A DNA stretch of 64,000 nt from Pseudorhodoferax aquiterrae (GCF_014652235.1 NZ_BMYK01000020.1:58389-122388), one strand, 5' to 3'. Shown: positions 43,494 to 51,936, counted from the first letter of the stretch. The notes: generated by a model from the letters alone, not told the origin. Numbers and translations: made by a program.

Positions 43494-44228
43494 ATGGATG
43501 AACTCGACTTTTCCGGCAAGACCGTGTTCGTGGTCGGCGGCTCCAGCGGCATCGGCAACGGCATCGCCCAGGCCTTTCTGCGCAAGGGCGCCACGGTGCA
43601 CGTGGCCGGCACGCGGGCGCGTGCGGCCGACTACGCGGACTCACCCGATTCGCAGCTCGCGGGCCTGCACTACCACCGCATCGACGCGGGCGATACCGGC
43701 TCGATCGAGTCCTTCGTGCCGCCCTTCGACCGGCTCGACGTGCTGGTGCTGTCGCAGGGCCAGGTGCTCTACAAGCGCCAGGAGTTCAAGACGCCGGCCT
43801 TCAAGCAGGTGGTGGACGTGAACCTGACCAGCCTCATGACCTTCGCCGAGAAGTTCCACGCCATGCTCCAGGCCAGCCAGGGTTCCATCATCACGATCAG
43901 CTCGACGGCGGCCTTCCACGCCGTGCGTGGCAACCCGGCCTATGCGGCCTCCAAGGCGGGTGCGTTCGGCCTCACGCGCACGCTGGCCGATGCCTGGGCG
44001 CGCGATGGCATCCGCGTCAACGGCATCGCACCGGGCTTCGTCGCCACCAAGATGACGCGCGTGACCACGGACCATCCGGAGCGCATGGAGGCGGCCATGG
44101 AGCGCATCCCGCTGGGCCGCTTCGGCACGCCGAGCGACATGGCCGGCGTGGCGCTGTTCCTGGCCTCTCCATTGGCCGCCTATGTGATCGGCCAGACCAT
44201 CCCGGTCGACGGCGGCCTGACATTGTGA
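43494..44228 (+). CDS. Short-chain dehydrogenase/reductase
   Basis: This is a 244-residue classical SDR with the cofactor motif G15-G-S-S-G19-I-G21, catalytic S137, Y150 and K154 (PAYAASK), and the late PG-F-V-A-T segment. It probably oxidises a hydroxyacyl-CoA or a similar alcohol with NAD(P). It is the first gene of the acyl-CoA cluster and has tandem GntR operators upstream. I chose the ATG at 43494 because GGGAGG lies seven bases before it; in-frame ATGs at 43458 and 43488 are less well placed. Confidence 0.91.
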   Translation: MDELDFSGKTVFVVGGSSGIGNGIAQAFLRKGATVHVAGTRARAADYADSPDSQLAGLHYHRIDAGDTGSIESFVPPFDRLDVLVLSQGQVLYKRQEFKTPAFKQVVDVNLTSLMTFAEKFHAMLQASQGSIITISSTAAFHAVRGNPAYAASKAGAFGLTRTLADAWARDGIRVNGIAPGFVATKMTRVTTDHPERMEAAMERIPLGRFGTPSDMAGVALFLASPLAAYVIGQTIPVDGGLTL

Positions 44229-44241
44229 AACCACCCCGTTT

Positions 44242-44267
44242 GGACTTCTCACTGCGTGTAGAAGTCC
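44242..44267 (+). other. Stem-loop between SDR and acyl-CoA dehydrogenase genes
   Basis: GGACTTCT and AGAAGTCC form an eight-base stem with a ten-base loop, 13 bases after the SDR stop. No U-run follows. The rest of this 204-base gap also holds a GTGACGCGTCAC palindrome near 44388. It may set the relative expression of the two genes. Confidence 0.4.
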
Positions 44268-44432
44268 CATCCCCCTCCAGGGGCGCCGCCAGCGCCCGGG
44301 CAGAGCCCGTTGCGCGGCGTCTGCTGGCATGGACTGCTCCGCGGCCTTCTGAATCGCTGCTTGCGAGCCGGCTCTGTGCTCTGCGAGTGACGCGTCACTG
44401 GTCTGTTCCGCATTGCATTGAGGAGACACCCC

Positions 44433-45707
44433 ATGTCCTGGGACTTCGAAACCGATCCTGAATTCCAAACGCAACTCGACTGGGTCGCGCGCTTCGTCGA
44501 TGCGGAAGTCGAACCGCTCGAGCATGTGCTGGGCAGCCCCTGGGACATCCACGACCCGCGCTTCGCCAAGCTCGTGCGCCCGCTGCAGGAGCAGGTCAAG
44601 GCGCGCAAGCTCTGGGCCTGCCACCTGGCGCCGCACCAGGGCGGCCAGGGCTACGGGCAGCTGAAGCTCGCGCTGCTCAACGAGATCCTGGGACGCGCGC
44701 ACTTCGCGCCCATCGTGTTCGGCTGCCAGGCACCCGACACCGGCAACTCGGAAATCCTGTCGCATTACGGCAGCGAGGCCCAGAAGAAGAAGTACCTGGA
44801 GCCGCTGCTGGCCAACCGCATCGTCTCGTGCTTCGCGATGACAGAACCGCAGGGCGGTGCCGATCCCAAGGTGTTCACCACGCGCGCCGTGCAGGACGGC
44901 GGCGACTGGGTCATCACGGGCGAGAAGTGGTTCGCCTCGAACGCGCGCTACGCCGCGTTCTTCATCGTGATGGTGGTGACCGATCCGGACGCGCCGCCCT
45001 ACCAGCGGATGTCGATGTTCATCGTGCCCAAGGATGCGCCGGGCCTCACGATCCTGCGCAACGTGGGCCTGGCCGACGAGCCCGTGCCCACGCACGGCTA
45101 CCTGCGATTCGACGGTGTGCGCGTGCCGGCCGCCGACATGCTGGGCGCGCCGGGCGAGGCTTTCGCCGTGGCGCAGACGCGCCTGGGCGGTGGCCGCATC
45201 CACCACGCCATGCGCACCATCGGCCAGGCGAAGAAGGCCTTCGACCAGCTCTGCGAGCGCGCGCTGTCGCGCACCACCCAGGGCGAATTGCTGGCCGACA
45301 AGCAGATGGTGCAGGAGAAGATCGCCGACTCCTGGTGCCAGCTCGAGCAGTTCCGCCTGCTGGTGCTGCGCACGGCCTGGCGCATCGACAAGTACAAGGA
45401 CTACATGCAGGTGCGCAAGGACATCGCGGCGGTGAAGGCGCTGATGCCCAAGGTGCTGCACGACATCGCCGAGCGCGCGCTGCACATCCATGGCTCGCTC
45501 GGCGCCTCGCTCGAGATGCCCTACACCGACCAGCTGGTGCTGTCCTACCACATGGGCCTGGCCGACGGGCCGACCGAGGTGCACAAGGTCACGGTGGCCC
45601 GCCAGGTGCTGCGCGACTACCAGGCCTGCACCGATTTGTTCCCGGCCTACCACCGGCCGCGTGCCAGGGCGGCGGCCGAGGCCAAGTACCGCCATTTGTT
45701 CGGCTGA
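44433..45707 (+). CDS. Acyl-CoA dehydrogenase (ACAD11/LvaC-like)
   Basis: The 424-residue protein has the acyl-CoA dehydrogenase fold with FAD- and substrate-binding CFAMTEPQGGAD, WVITGEKWFASNAR, and the GRIHHAMRTIGQ and HIHGSLGASLEMPY segments. It is of the ACAD10/11 type that travels with an APH-fold kinase, here the next gene two bases away. In known systems (bacterial LvaC, mammalian ACAD10/11) this protein removes phosphate from a 4-phosphoacyl-CoA rather than doing normal dehydrogenation. A GAGGAGACACCCC ribosome site precedes the ATG. Confidence 0.9.
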   Translation: MSWDFETDPEFQTQLDWVARFVDAEVEPLEHVLGSPWDIHDPRFAKLVRPLQEQVKARKLWACHLAPHQGGQGYGQLKLALLNEILGRAHFAPIVFGCQAPDTGNSEILSHYGSEAQKKKYLEPLLANRIVSCFAMTEPQGGADPKVFTTRAVQDGGDWVITGEKWFASNARYAAFFIVMVVTDPDAPPYQRMSMFIVPKDAPGLTILRNVGLADEPVPTHGYLRFDGVRVPAADMLGAPGEAFAVAQTRLGGGRIHHAMRTIGQAKKAFDQLCERALSRTTQGELLADKQMVQEKIADSWCQLEQFRLLVLRTAWRIDKYKDYMQVRKDIAAVKALMPKVLHDIAERALHIHGSLGASLEMPYTDQLVLSYHMGLADGPTEVHKVTVARQVLRDYQACTDLFPAYHRPRARAAAEAKYRHLFG

Positions 45708-45709
45708 CG

Positions 45710-46771
45710 GTGGCACAGGCGGTGGTGCAGCCCTGGGCCGATCTGGTCGACCTGGATCGGCTGGCGGATTGGATGGATGGCCAGGGCCTGGGCAGCGGGC
45801 CGATCGCCCAGGCCCGGCCCCTGACGGGCGGCACGCAGAGCGTGTTGCTGCGCTTCACGCGCAGCGGGCGCGACTACGTGCTGCGGCGTCCGCCAGCCCA
45901 TCCGCGCGCCGACGGCAACAAGACCATGCAGCGCGAGGCCCAGGTGCTGGCCGCGCTGGCCGGCAGCCTTGTGCCGCATCCTGGCCTGATCGCGGCCTGC
46001 GCCGATCCGCAGGTGCTGGGCGCGGCCTTCTACCTCATGGAGCCTGTGGAGGGCTTCAACGCGGCCGTGGCGCTGCCGCCGCGCCACGGGGCCGAGGCGC
46101 CGCTGCGCCAGCGCATGGGCCTGTCCATGGTCGATGCGCTGGTCGAACTGGGGAGGATCGACCACATGGCCGCGGGCCTCGCGGGCCTGGGCAAGGCCGA
46201 GGGCTTCCTCGAACGCCAGGTGCCGCGCTGGCGCGCGCAGCTGGAGAGCTACCACGACTACGCGGGCTGGCCCGGGCCGGCGGAGATCCCCGGCATCGCC
46301 ACCGTGGCGGACTGGCTGGAGCGGCGCCGGCCCGCGGATGCCCGCCCCGGCATCCTGCACGGCGACTTCCACCTGGCCAACGTGCTGTTCGCACCCGACA
46401 GTGGCGAGCTTGCGGCCATCGTGGACTGGGAGCTCGTCACCATCGGCGACCCGCTGCTGGACCTGGGCTGGCTGCTCGCCACCTGGCCCGAACCGGCGGC
46501 CGAGCCCGCGCCGCTGTTCCGCATCCAGCCCTGGCAGGGCTTCGCCACGGCCGAGGAACTCGTGGCGCGCTATGCCGCGCACGGCCAGCGCAGCGTGGCG
46601 CACATCCTCTGGTACGAGGTGTTGGCCTGCTACAAGCTGGGCCTGATCCTGGAGGGCACGTACGCGCGCGCCTGCGCGGGAAAGGCCAGCCGCGCGACCG
46701 GTGAGCTGCTGCACAGCCACACGCTGGCGCTGTTCCGGCGTGCGCTGCGGCGGCTGGAGCAACGCGGCTGA
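45710..46771 (+). CDS. APH-fold phosphotransferase (LvaA/ACAD11 kinase-like)
   Basis: The 353-residue aminoglycoside-phosphotransferase-like kinase has the catalytic ILHGDFHLANVLF and metal-binding AAIVDWELVTIGDPLLDLGW motifs, and an N-terminal ATP lobe (TGGTQSVLLRFTRSGRDYVL). The GTG start lies two bases after the acyl-CoA dehydrogenase stop, so the two are coupled. This pairing matches the two halves of ACAD11 and the LvaA-LvaC pair of levulinate catabolism, in which the kinase phosphorylates a 4-hydroxyacyl-CoA. An antibiotic-resistance role is unlikely. Confidence 0.88.
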   Translation: MAQAVVQPWADLVDLDRLADWMDGQGLGSGPIAQARPLTGGTQSVLLRFTRSGRDYVLRRPPAHPRADGNKTMQREAQVLAALAGSLVPHPGLIAACADPQVLGAAFYLMEPVEGFNAAVALPPRHGAEAPLRQRMGLSMVDALVELGRIDHMAAGLAGLGKAEGFLERQVPRWRAQLESYHDYAGWPGPAEIPGIATVADWLERRRPADARPGILHGDFHLANVLFAPDSGELAAIVDWELVTIGDPLLDLGWLLATWPEPAAEPAPLFRIQPWQGFATAEELVARYAAHGQRSVAHILWYEVLACYKLGLILEGTYARACAGKASRATGELLHSHTLALFRRALRRLEQRG

Positions 46772-46811
46772 GCTTGGCGACAATCGCCCCTTTTGAATCG
46801 CGGAGAGCGGC

Positions 46812-47621
46812 ATGGCGGAAGGCGGGGCGGCACGGCAGACCACGGAGGCGGGACCGGCGTTCGCCTTCGACAAGCTCAAGCGCGTGCCGTCCTACCGCAT
46901 GCTGGCCGAGGCGGTCACGCTGCAGATCCTGGACGGCCGGCTGCGCGCGGGCGATCCGCTGCCGACGGAGGCCCAGCTCTGCGAGGCCTTCGGCGTCAAC
47001 CGTTCCACCGTGCGCGAGGCCGTGCGCGTGCTCGAGGAAGCCAGCCTGCTGCGGCGCGAGACCAGCCGGCGCTTCGTCATCAGCCACCCCTCCAATGCCG
47101 ACCTGGGCGTGCAATTCGAGCGCATGGTGCTGCTGCAGGAGATCAGCTTCCAGGAGCTCTGGGAAACCGTGCGCGCCGTCGGCCCGGCCATGTCGCGGCT
47201 GGCGGCCGAGCGTGCGACCGGTGCCCAGCTGGACGCGCTCGAAGCCCACCTGGCACTGCTGCAGCAGGCCGTGGACGCGCACACCTCGCTGGTCGAGCCC
47301 AACATCGTGTTCGACGACATGGTCGCGCGCATGAGCGGCAACCGCGCCCTGCTGCTGGCCCACGAGACCATGTGGCGCCAGATGTACCCGCGCTACCAGG
47401 CGGCCGTGTTCGACCACGTGCCTGCGGCCAGCAAGCGCATGCTGGAATCGCGGCGCGCCCTGCTGGCCGCCCTGCGCCGGCGCGATGCGGACGAAGCCGA
47501 GCAGTGCACGATCCGCCACATCGTGGACTTCAAGCGCGGTTACGAGCTGGCCCAAAAGCAGATCGCCGCGCCGCAGGCCGCCCCGGCGGCGCGTCCCAAG
47601 GCGGTGCGCAAGAAAGCCTGA
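46812..47621 (+). CDS. FadR/FCD-type GntR regulator of the acyl-CoA cluster
   Basis: The 269-residue protein has a GntR winged helix (AEAVTLQILDGRLRAGDPLP, then FGVNRSTVREAVRVLEEASL) and an all-helical FCD-like effector domain. FadR-type proteins recognise TNGTC-N-GACNA; such sites lie before the SDR gene (43441, 43459) and before the ligase gene (49211), so it probably represses the whole cluster until an acyl-CoA or acid appears. A GACAAT -10-like hexamer at 46779 and a CGGAGAG ribosome site suggest it also has its own promoter. Its stop lies one base from that of the convergent ligase gene. Confidence 0.91.
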   Translation: MAEGGAARQTTEAGPAFAFDKLKRVPSYRMLAEAVTLQILDGRLRAGDPLPTEAQLCEAFGVNRSTVREAVRVLEEASLLRRETSRRFVISHPSNADLGVQFERMVLLQEISFQELWETVRAVGPAMSRLAAERATGAQLDALEAHLALLQQAVDAHTSLVEPNIVFDDMVARMSGNRALLLAHETMWRQMYPRYQAAVFDHVPAASKRMLESRRALLAALRRRDADEAEQCTIRHIVDFKRGYELAQKQIAAPQAAPAARPKAVRKKA

Positions 47622-47622
47622 C

Positions 47623-49173
47623 TCAGCCCTCTTCCGCGAAGCGCGCCCGCACCGCCTTCTTGTCGAGCTTGCCGATCGTCGTGACGGGCAGCTGATCGAC
47701 GAAGCGGATCTGCTTGGGCGCGCAGACGGCGCCTTTGTGCTCGCGCACGAGTGCGATGAGCTCCTCCGCCGGGGCCGAGTGGCCCTGCTTGAGCACCACC
47801 ATGGCCCGCACCTGCTCGCCCCACTTGGGATCGGGCACGCCGACCACGGCGGCCGAGGACACGGCTGGGTGCAGCGCGAGCACGTCCTCCACCTCGCGCG
47901 GGTAGACATTGAAGCCTCCGCTGATGACCATGTCCTTGGAGCGGTCCACGATGTAGAGGTAGCCGTCGGCATCCTGGCGCGCGAGGTCGCCCGTGTAGAG
48001 CCAGCCGTGGCGCAGCGCCTTGGCCGTCTCCTCGGGCTTGTTCAGGTAGCCGGCCATGACCAGCGGGGAGCGCACGCAGACCTCGCCGACCTCGCCCTGG
48101 GGCACCTCGCGCCCCTGCGCGTCCAGCAGCCGCAGCTGGTTGCCGACCACCGGCAGGCCGCAGGAGGCCAGGCGCGCGGGGTGGTGGTCGGGATCGTGGT
48201 CGCGCTGGCGCAGCACCGTGATCATCATGGGCGCCTCGGACTGGCCGTACAGCTGCATGAACACAGGCCCGAAGCGGCCCATGCCCTCGACGAGCCGGTT
48301 CGGCAACATGGGCGCCGCCCCATAGGCCACCATCTGCAGGCTGGACAGATCGGCGTCGGCCAGCCGCGGGTGGTCCAGCAGCACGTAGAGCATGGTGGGC
48401 ACCAGGAAGGTGGTGGTGATGCGGTGGCGCGCGACGAGGTCGATGAACTTGTCGGCGCCGAACCCGTGCGTGAGCACCACGGTGCCGCCGCGCAGCAGCG
48501 TGGGCAGGATGAAGGTGCCGGCCGCGTGCGTGATCGGCGTGAGCAGCAGGGTGCGCACCTCGCGTGGCCAGTCCCAGTCCGCCAGCTGCATCAGCGTCAT
48601 CGCCACCTGCACGCGGTGGGTGTGGATGACGCCCTTGGGCACCCCCGTGGTGCCGCCGGTGTAGACCAGCACGGCCACGTCGTCGGCGCTGGCGCGCGGC
48701 TGCAGCGGTGCCGGGGCGGCGCTGCGGCACAGCGTGTCGAGATCCGTGCCGGCCTCCGTGGGGGCCAGCCAGAACACGCGCGCGATGCCGGTGCGTTCGA
48801 CCAGCCGCTCGCCGCGCTCGCGGAACAGCTCGGGGTCGATGAACAGCGTGCCCACAGCGGCGTCGGTCAGCAGGTAGGCCTGGTCGTTCTCGGAGGCCGT
48901 GGGATTGATCCAGGCCACGCGCAAGCCCATGAGGTAGCCGGCGCACGAGACCAGGAAGGACTCGGGCCGGTTGCCGGACAGCGAGGCGATGGTGTCGCCC
49001 TTCTTCAAGCCTTGGGCGTCGAGCGCTGCGACCAGGCGCGCCAGCTGGGCGCCGAAGGCACGGTACGTGGTCTGGCGCTCGCCGTGGACGAAGGCGATGG
49101 CGTCGCCGCCGCGCCGGATGGCGGTGACGATGAGCTCGCCCAGGGAGCCGAATCCGGTAAGTTCAGGTGCCAT
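47623..49173 (-). CDS. AMP-forming acyl-CoA synthetase
   Basis: The 516-residue ligase belongs to the ANL superfamily. It has the P-loop VYTGGTTGVPKGVI, the FMQLYGQSEAP adenine motif, LYTGDLARQDADGYLYIVDR, and the closing catalytic Lys in IGKLDKKAVR. It activates a carboxylic acid with ATP and CoA and would feed the acyl-CoA dehydrogenase and kinase encoded on the other strand. A GntR-type operator lies 38 bases upstream of its ATG. Substrate cannot be read from the sequence. Confidence 0.92.
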   Translation of the reverse strand: MAPELTGFGSLGELIVTAIRRGGDAIAFVHGERQTTYRAFGAQLARLVAALDAQGLKKGDTIASLSGNRPESFLVSCAGYLMGLRVAWINPTASENDQAYLLTDAAVGTLFIDPELFRERGERLVERTGIARVFWLAPTEAGTDLDTLCRSAAPAPLQPRASADDVAVLVYTGGTTGVPKGVIHTHRVQVAMTLMQLADWDWPREVRTLLLTPITHAAGTFILPTLLRGGTVVLTHGFGADKFIDLVARHRITTTFLVPTMLYVLLDHPRLADADLSSLQMVAYGAAPMLPNRLVEGMGRFGPVFMQLYGQSEAPMMITVLRQRDHDPDHHPARLASCGLPVVGNQLRLLDAQGREVPQGEVGEVCVRSPLVMAGYLNKPEETAKALRHGWLYTGDLARQDADGYLYIVDRSKDMVISGGFNVYPREVEDVLALHPAVSSAAVVGVPDPKWGEQVRAMVVLKQGHSAPAEELIALVREHKGAVCAPKQIRFVDQLPVTTIGKLDKKAVRARFAEEG

Positions 49174-49210
49174 GGTGGGATGTGCTGCGCGTGGACGCAG
49201 AGAGGACTGC

Positions 49211-49221
49211 TTGTCAGACAG
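49211..49221. promoter_or_regulatory. FadR/GntR-type operator upstream of the acyl-CoA synthetase gene
   Basis: TTGTCAGACAG matches the operator copies at 43441 and 43459 (TTGTC-N-GACAA) with one change. It lies in the 123-base gap between the ligase start and the end of the binding-protein gene, where a ligase promoter should be. Confidence 0.65.
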
Positions 49222-49296
49222 GAAGACGCGATCCTGCGGCGTCGAGGACCGGCGCGCGAGGCCGGCGCATTGAAGATGGTCCTGACGCCGGACTGA

Positions 49297-50493
49297 TCAA
49301 TCCCCGATGGGCTCGCCCAACAGCGTCCACTTCGTGCCGTCGAAGCGCTGCATCTGCAGCTTCTTGTAGGGGTTGTAGTCGGTGGGCGAGTAGGTGAGCT
49401 TGACGCCGGGTGTGAGCATGGGGGCGGCGTAGTCCAGCGAGGTCAGCGTCTTGAGCAGGCCCTCGCGCGTGAGGTTCGGGCCGGTCTCGCGCAGCGCATG
49501 TTCCAGCGTGTTGGCCGCGATGTAGGCGAACACGTTGCTCATGTTGGCCAGATCGCCCTTGGGGTAGTACTTCTTCATCCAGGCCAGCCAGTCCTGGAAG
49601 TCCTTGTCGTTCGCCCAGCGCGTGTCGGTCGGGTCCTTGATGGCGGTGGCGGTGATGATGCCGGTGGCCTTGTCCAGCCCGGCGTTGGTGAAGGTCGGCG
49701 AGACGTTGGCCGAGATGTAGCTCATGTAGATGGTGGGCTTCCAGTTCAGGTCGGCGATCTTGCGGATGGCCTGGCTGGACTGCTTGGACAGCGAGCCCAG
49801 CAGCAGCACGTCGACCCCGGCCGACTTGAGCGCCACGATCTGCGAGTCCACGGTCGGGTCGGTCACTTCGTAGCCCTGCTCGCTGACGACCATCTTGGCG
49901 GCCTTGTCACCCAGGCCGGCCTTGATGCCGCGCAGGTAGTCGCGGCCGAAGTCGTCGTTCTGGTAGAGCACGCCGACCTTGGCGTTGGGCTGGTTCGCCA
50001 GGATGTGCTTGGCGTAGATGCGCGACTCGCCGTAGTAGGTCGGCAGGTAGGGCACGGTCCAGGGCAGGTCCTTGGGGTTCTGGAACAGGTGCGAGCCCGA
50101 GTTCACGAAGAACTGCGGCACCTTCTTGGCGTTCAGGTACTTGGTGACCGACGAAGACGCCGCCGTGCCCTGCGGCGCGAAGACCATGAACACGCCTTCC
50201 TGCTCGACCAGCTTGCGCGTCTGCTCGACCGTCTTGGCCGGCGTGAACGCGTCGTCCAGGGGCAGCCAGGTGATCTTGCGGCCATGGATGCCGCCGGCCT
50301 CGTTGAGCCGCGTGAAGTAGGCCTCGGTCGAGGCCGCGACCACGCCGTAGGCCGAGGCCGGCCCGCTCAGCGGCTGGGTCGAGCCGATCTTGATCTCGGT
50401 GGCGGTGATGCCGGGTGTCTGGGCGGCGCAGGGTGCGGCCCAGGCCGCGAGGACGGACAGGCCCAGTGCCAGGGCAGGGATGCGCATGCGCAT
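49297..50493 (-). CDS. LivJ-type ABC transporter substrate-binding protein
   Basis: The 398-residue exported protein has a signal peptide ending near PCAAQ and the type I periplasmic fold of branched-chain amino-acid binding proteins: EIKIGSTQPLSGPASAYG, FTRLNEAGGIHGRKI, and VGVLYQNDDFGRDYL. In acyl-CoA gene clusters such proteins often bind carboxylic or aromatic acids rather than amino acids. No livHMGF permease genes are adjacent, so it must use a permease encoded elsewhere. The ATG at 50493 is preceded by AAGGAGACGAAGC; an in-frame start at 50550 would spoil the signal peptide. Confidence 0.9.
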   Translation of the reverse strand: MRMRIPALALGLSVLAAWAAPCAAQTPGITATEIKIGSTQPLSGPASAYGVVAASTEAYFTRLNEAGGIHGRKITWLPLDDAFTPAKTVEQTRKLVEQEGVFMVFAPQGTAASSSVTKYLNAKKVPQFFVNSGSHLFQNPKDLPWTVPYLPTYYGESRIYAKHILANQPNAKVGVLYQNDDFGRDYLRGIKAGLGDKAAKMVVSEQGYEVTDPTVDSQIVALKSAGVDVLLLGSLSKQSSQAIRKIADLNWKPTIYMSYISANVSPTFTNAGLDKATGIITATAIKDPTDTRWANDKDFQDWLAWMKKYYPKGDLANMSNVFAYIAANTLEHALRETGPNLTREGLLKTLTSLDYAAPMLTPGVKLTYSPTDYNPYKKLQMQRFDGTKWTLLGEPIGD

Positions 50494-50583
50494 GCTTCGT
50501 CTCCTTCGTTGGTGGTGCGCCATGGTCGGAAAGCCACTGGCGGCACGCATCGTCCGAAGCGACGAATCACATGGCGGCGGCGC

Positions 50584-51267
50584 TCAGGCGAAGGTGATCC
50601 AGCCCGCGTGCTCGGGGTGGTCCAGGTGCGGCAGCGTGTTGTAGGTCAGCAGCACGTGGCGACTGGGGGTGTAGACGAACTCCGTCACGGCGCTGTTGCG
50701 GATGCGCATGTTGAGGTCGATGGTGGTTTCGGGCGCCGTGCCCAGCACCTGGCCCACCGCCGTGGAGATCGGCCCGCCGCTGGAGACCAGCAGCACGTTG
50801 CCGGTGTGGCGCGTGCGCACATGTTCGAGCACGGCCGCGATGCCGTCGCGAAATTCCACGTAGGTCGGCATGCCCTCGGGCTGCACGCGGCCGGCCATCC
50901 AGGCGGCCAGGCCTTGGCGCAGCAGGCGGAAGTGGTGCTTGTACAGCTCGGGCGTGGTGGGTCTGGCCAACGCCTCGGGGTGCACGGTGGCGATCACGGC
51001 CGCGCTGTCGTACTCGTTCAGGCCGGGCCAGGCCGCAGGTTCGGGGGGCAGCGGCGTGCCGGCGGCCTCCATGCCTTGCCGGATGCCGGCGAAGGTTTGC
51101 GCATGGCGGCGCAGCGTGCCGGTCAGCGAGGCCTCGAAGAGGATGCCCTTGAACGCGAAGTACTCGCCAAGGCGCACGGATTGGCGTTGGCCTTGTTCGC
51201 TGAGCTGGTCGTAATCGTCGGCACCGAACGAGGCCTGGCCGTGGCGCACGAGGTAGAGGGTTCCCAT
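50584..51267 (-). CDS. Histidine phosphatase superfamily protein with substituted second motif
   Basis: The 227-residue protein resembles phosphoglycerate-mutase-like phosphatases. The first catalytic motif is intact (YLVRHGQAS, with H9 as the phosphate acceptor). The usual second motif SHGG reads SSGG (S162, S163), so the second active-site His is Ser. Activity may be altered or lost. It lies 90 bases upstream of the LivJ-like gene on the same strand. Its role is unknown. A TACAGT -10-like hexamer eight bases before the ATG suggests a leaderless transcript. Confidence 0.87.
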   Translation of the reverse strand: MGTLYLVRHGQASFGADDYDQLSEQGQRQSVRLGEYFAFKGILFEASLTGTLRRHAQTFAGIRQGMEAAGTPLPPEPAAWPGLNEYDSAAVIATVHPEALARPTTPELYKHHFRLLRQGLAAWMAGRVQPEGMPTYVEFRDGIAAVLEHVRTRHTGNVLLVSSGGPISTAVGQVLGTAPETTIDLNMRIRNSAVTEFVYTPSRHVLLTYNTLPHLDHPEHAGWITFA

Positions 51268-51275
51268 GGCGGGCG

Positions 51276-51281
51276 ACTGTA
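51276..51281 (-). promoter_or_regulatory. -10-like element of the histidine phosphatase gene
   Basis: On the minus strand TACAGT ends eight bases before the ATG at 51267, with no ribosome site between them. Confidence 0.4.
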
Positions 51282-51331
51282 CGGCTGCGGATGGCTTGCG
51301 CTGTCACGGCAGCGACGCGGCCAATGGCCGG

Positions 51332-51349
51332 GTGTTACCATGGTGTCAC
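51332..51349. promoter_or_regulatory. Palindrome at the toxin-antitoxin promoter
   Basis: GTGTTACCATGGTGTCAC reads as an 18-base dyad (GTG-N2-ACCATGGT-N2-CAC) ending 20 bases before the antitoxin ATG. Antitoxins of this type repress their own promoters through such sites. A TTGGAGG ribosome site follows it. Confidence 0.55.
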
Positions 51350-51369
51350 TTGATTTGGAGGTCCGACCC

Positions 51370-51654
51370 ATGTCGACGACGTCGTTGAAACTGCCCGAGG
51401 ATGTCAAGCAACTCGCAGCGGCTGCGGCGCAGCAGCATGGCGTGACGCTGCACGCCTTCATGGTCGAAGCCATCCGCGCAGCGGCCGTTGCCGCCGAGCG
51501 ACGTGCGGCTTTCGTGGCGGATGCGCAGGCTGCGCGTGCGGAGGCCTTGGAGTCGGGCAAGGCCTTCGACGCCGACGAGGTGCATGCCTACCTGCGGGCG
51601 CGCGCGCAAGGGCAGGCGGTGCCGCGGCCCAAGGCACGGACGTGGCGCGGCTGA
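51370..51654 (+). CDS. Ribbon-helix-helix-type antitoxin
   Basis: The 94-residue protein begins with an RHH-like DNA-binding segment (TTSLKLPEDVKQLAAAAAQQ, then TLHAFMVEAIRAAA) and ends in an acidic, alanine-rich tail that could wrap the toxin. The toxin gene starts within its last 13 bases, the normal coupling of type II systems. TTGGAGGTCCGACCC provides a good ribosome site. It should repress its own promoter at the palindrome 51332-51349. Confidence 0.85.
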   Translation: MSTTSLKLPEDVKQLAAAAAQQHGVTLHAFMVEAIRAAAVAAERRAAFVADAQAARAEALESGKAFDADEVHAYLRARAQGQAVPRPKARTWRG

Positions 51655-51935
51655 ACTATGCGCGGCGCGCGCTGGCGGACCTGGAGCGCCTGACCGATTT
51701 CCTGCGTGCGTCGGACCCTGCGGCCGCCGAGGTGACGGTGGCCCTGATTGCCGAGGCAGTGCAGATCCTCCGAAACCACCCCTTGATCGGACGCCCCGTG
51801 GAAGACGGGCTGCGCGAACTGGTCATCTCGCGGGGGCGCTCGGGCTACCTGGCGCTGTACAGCTTCGAAGAGGCCGCCGACACCGTGCTGGTCCTGGCCA
51901 TCCGGCACCAGCGCGAGGCCGGCTACCAGTCCTGA
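51642..51935 (+). CDS. RelE/ParE-family toxin
   Basis: The 97-residue basic protein matches the RelE/ParE fold: LNYARRALADLERLTDFLRA, then LRNHPLIGRPVEDGLRELVI, the S-GYLALYSF strand and the closing VLAIRHQREAGYQ. ParE members poison gyrase and RelE members cut mRNA on the ribosome; the sequence alone does not separate these. It starts with GTG inside the antitoxin gene. Its stop lies one base from the stop of the convergent LysE-type gene. Confidence 0.88.
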   Translation: MARLNYARRALADLERLTDFLRASDPAAAEVTVALIAEAVQILRNHPLIGRPVEDGLRELVISRGRSGYLALYSFEEAADTVLVLAIRHQREAGYQS

Positions 51936-51936
51936 G

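Noticed and set aside
44242..44267. Rho-independent terminator after the SDR gene
   Set aside because: The eight-base stem is moderate and no U-run follows, so I list it only as a stem-loop.
45710..46771. Aminoglycoside resistance gene
   Set aside because: The APH fold is present, but coupling to an ACAD11-like dehydrogenase and the cluster content point to acyl-CoA metabolism.
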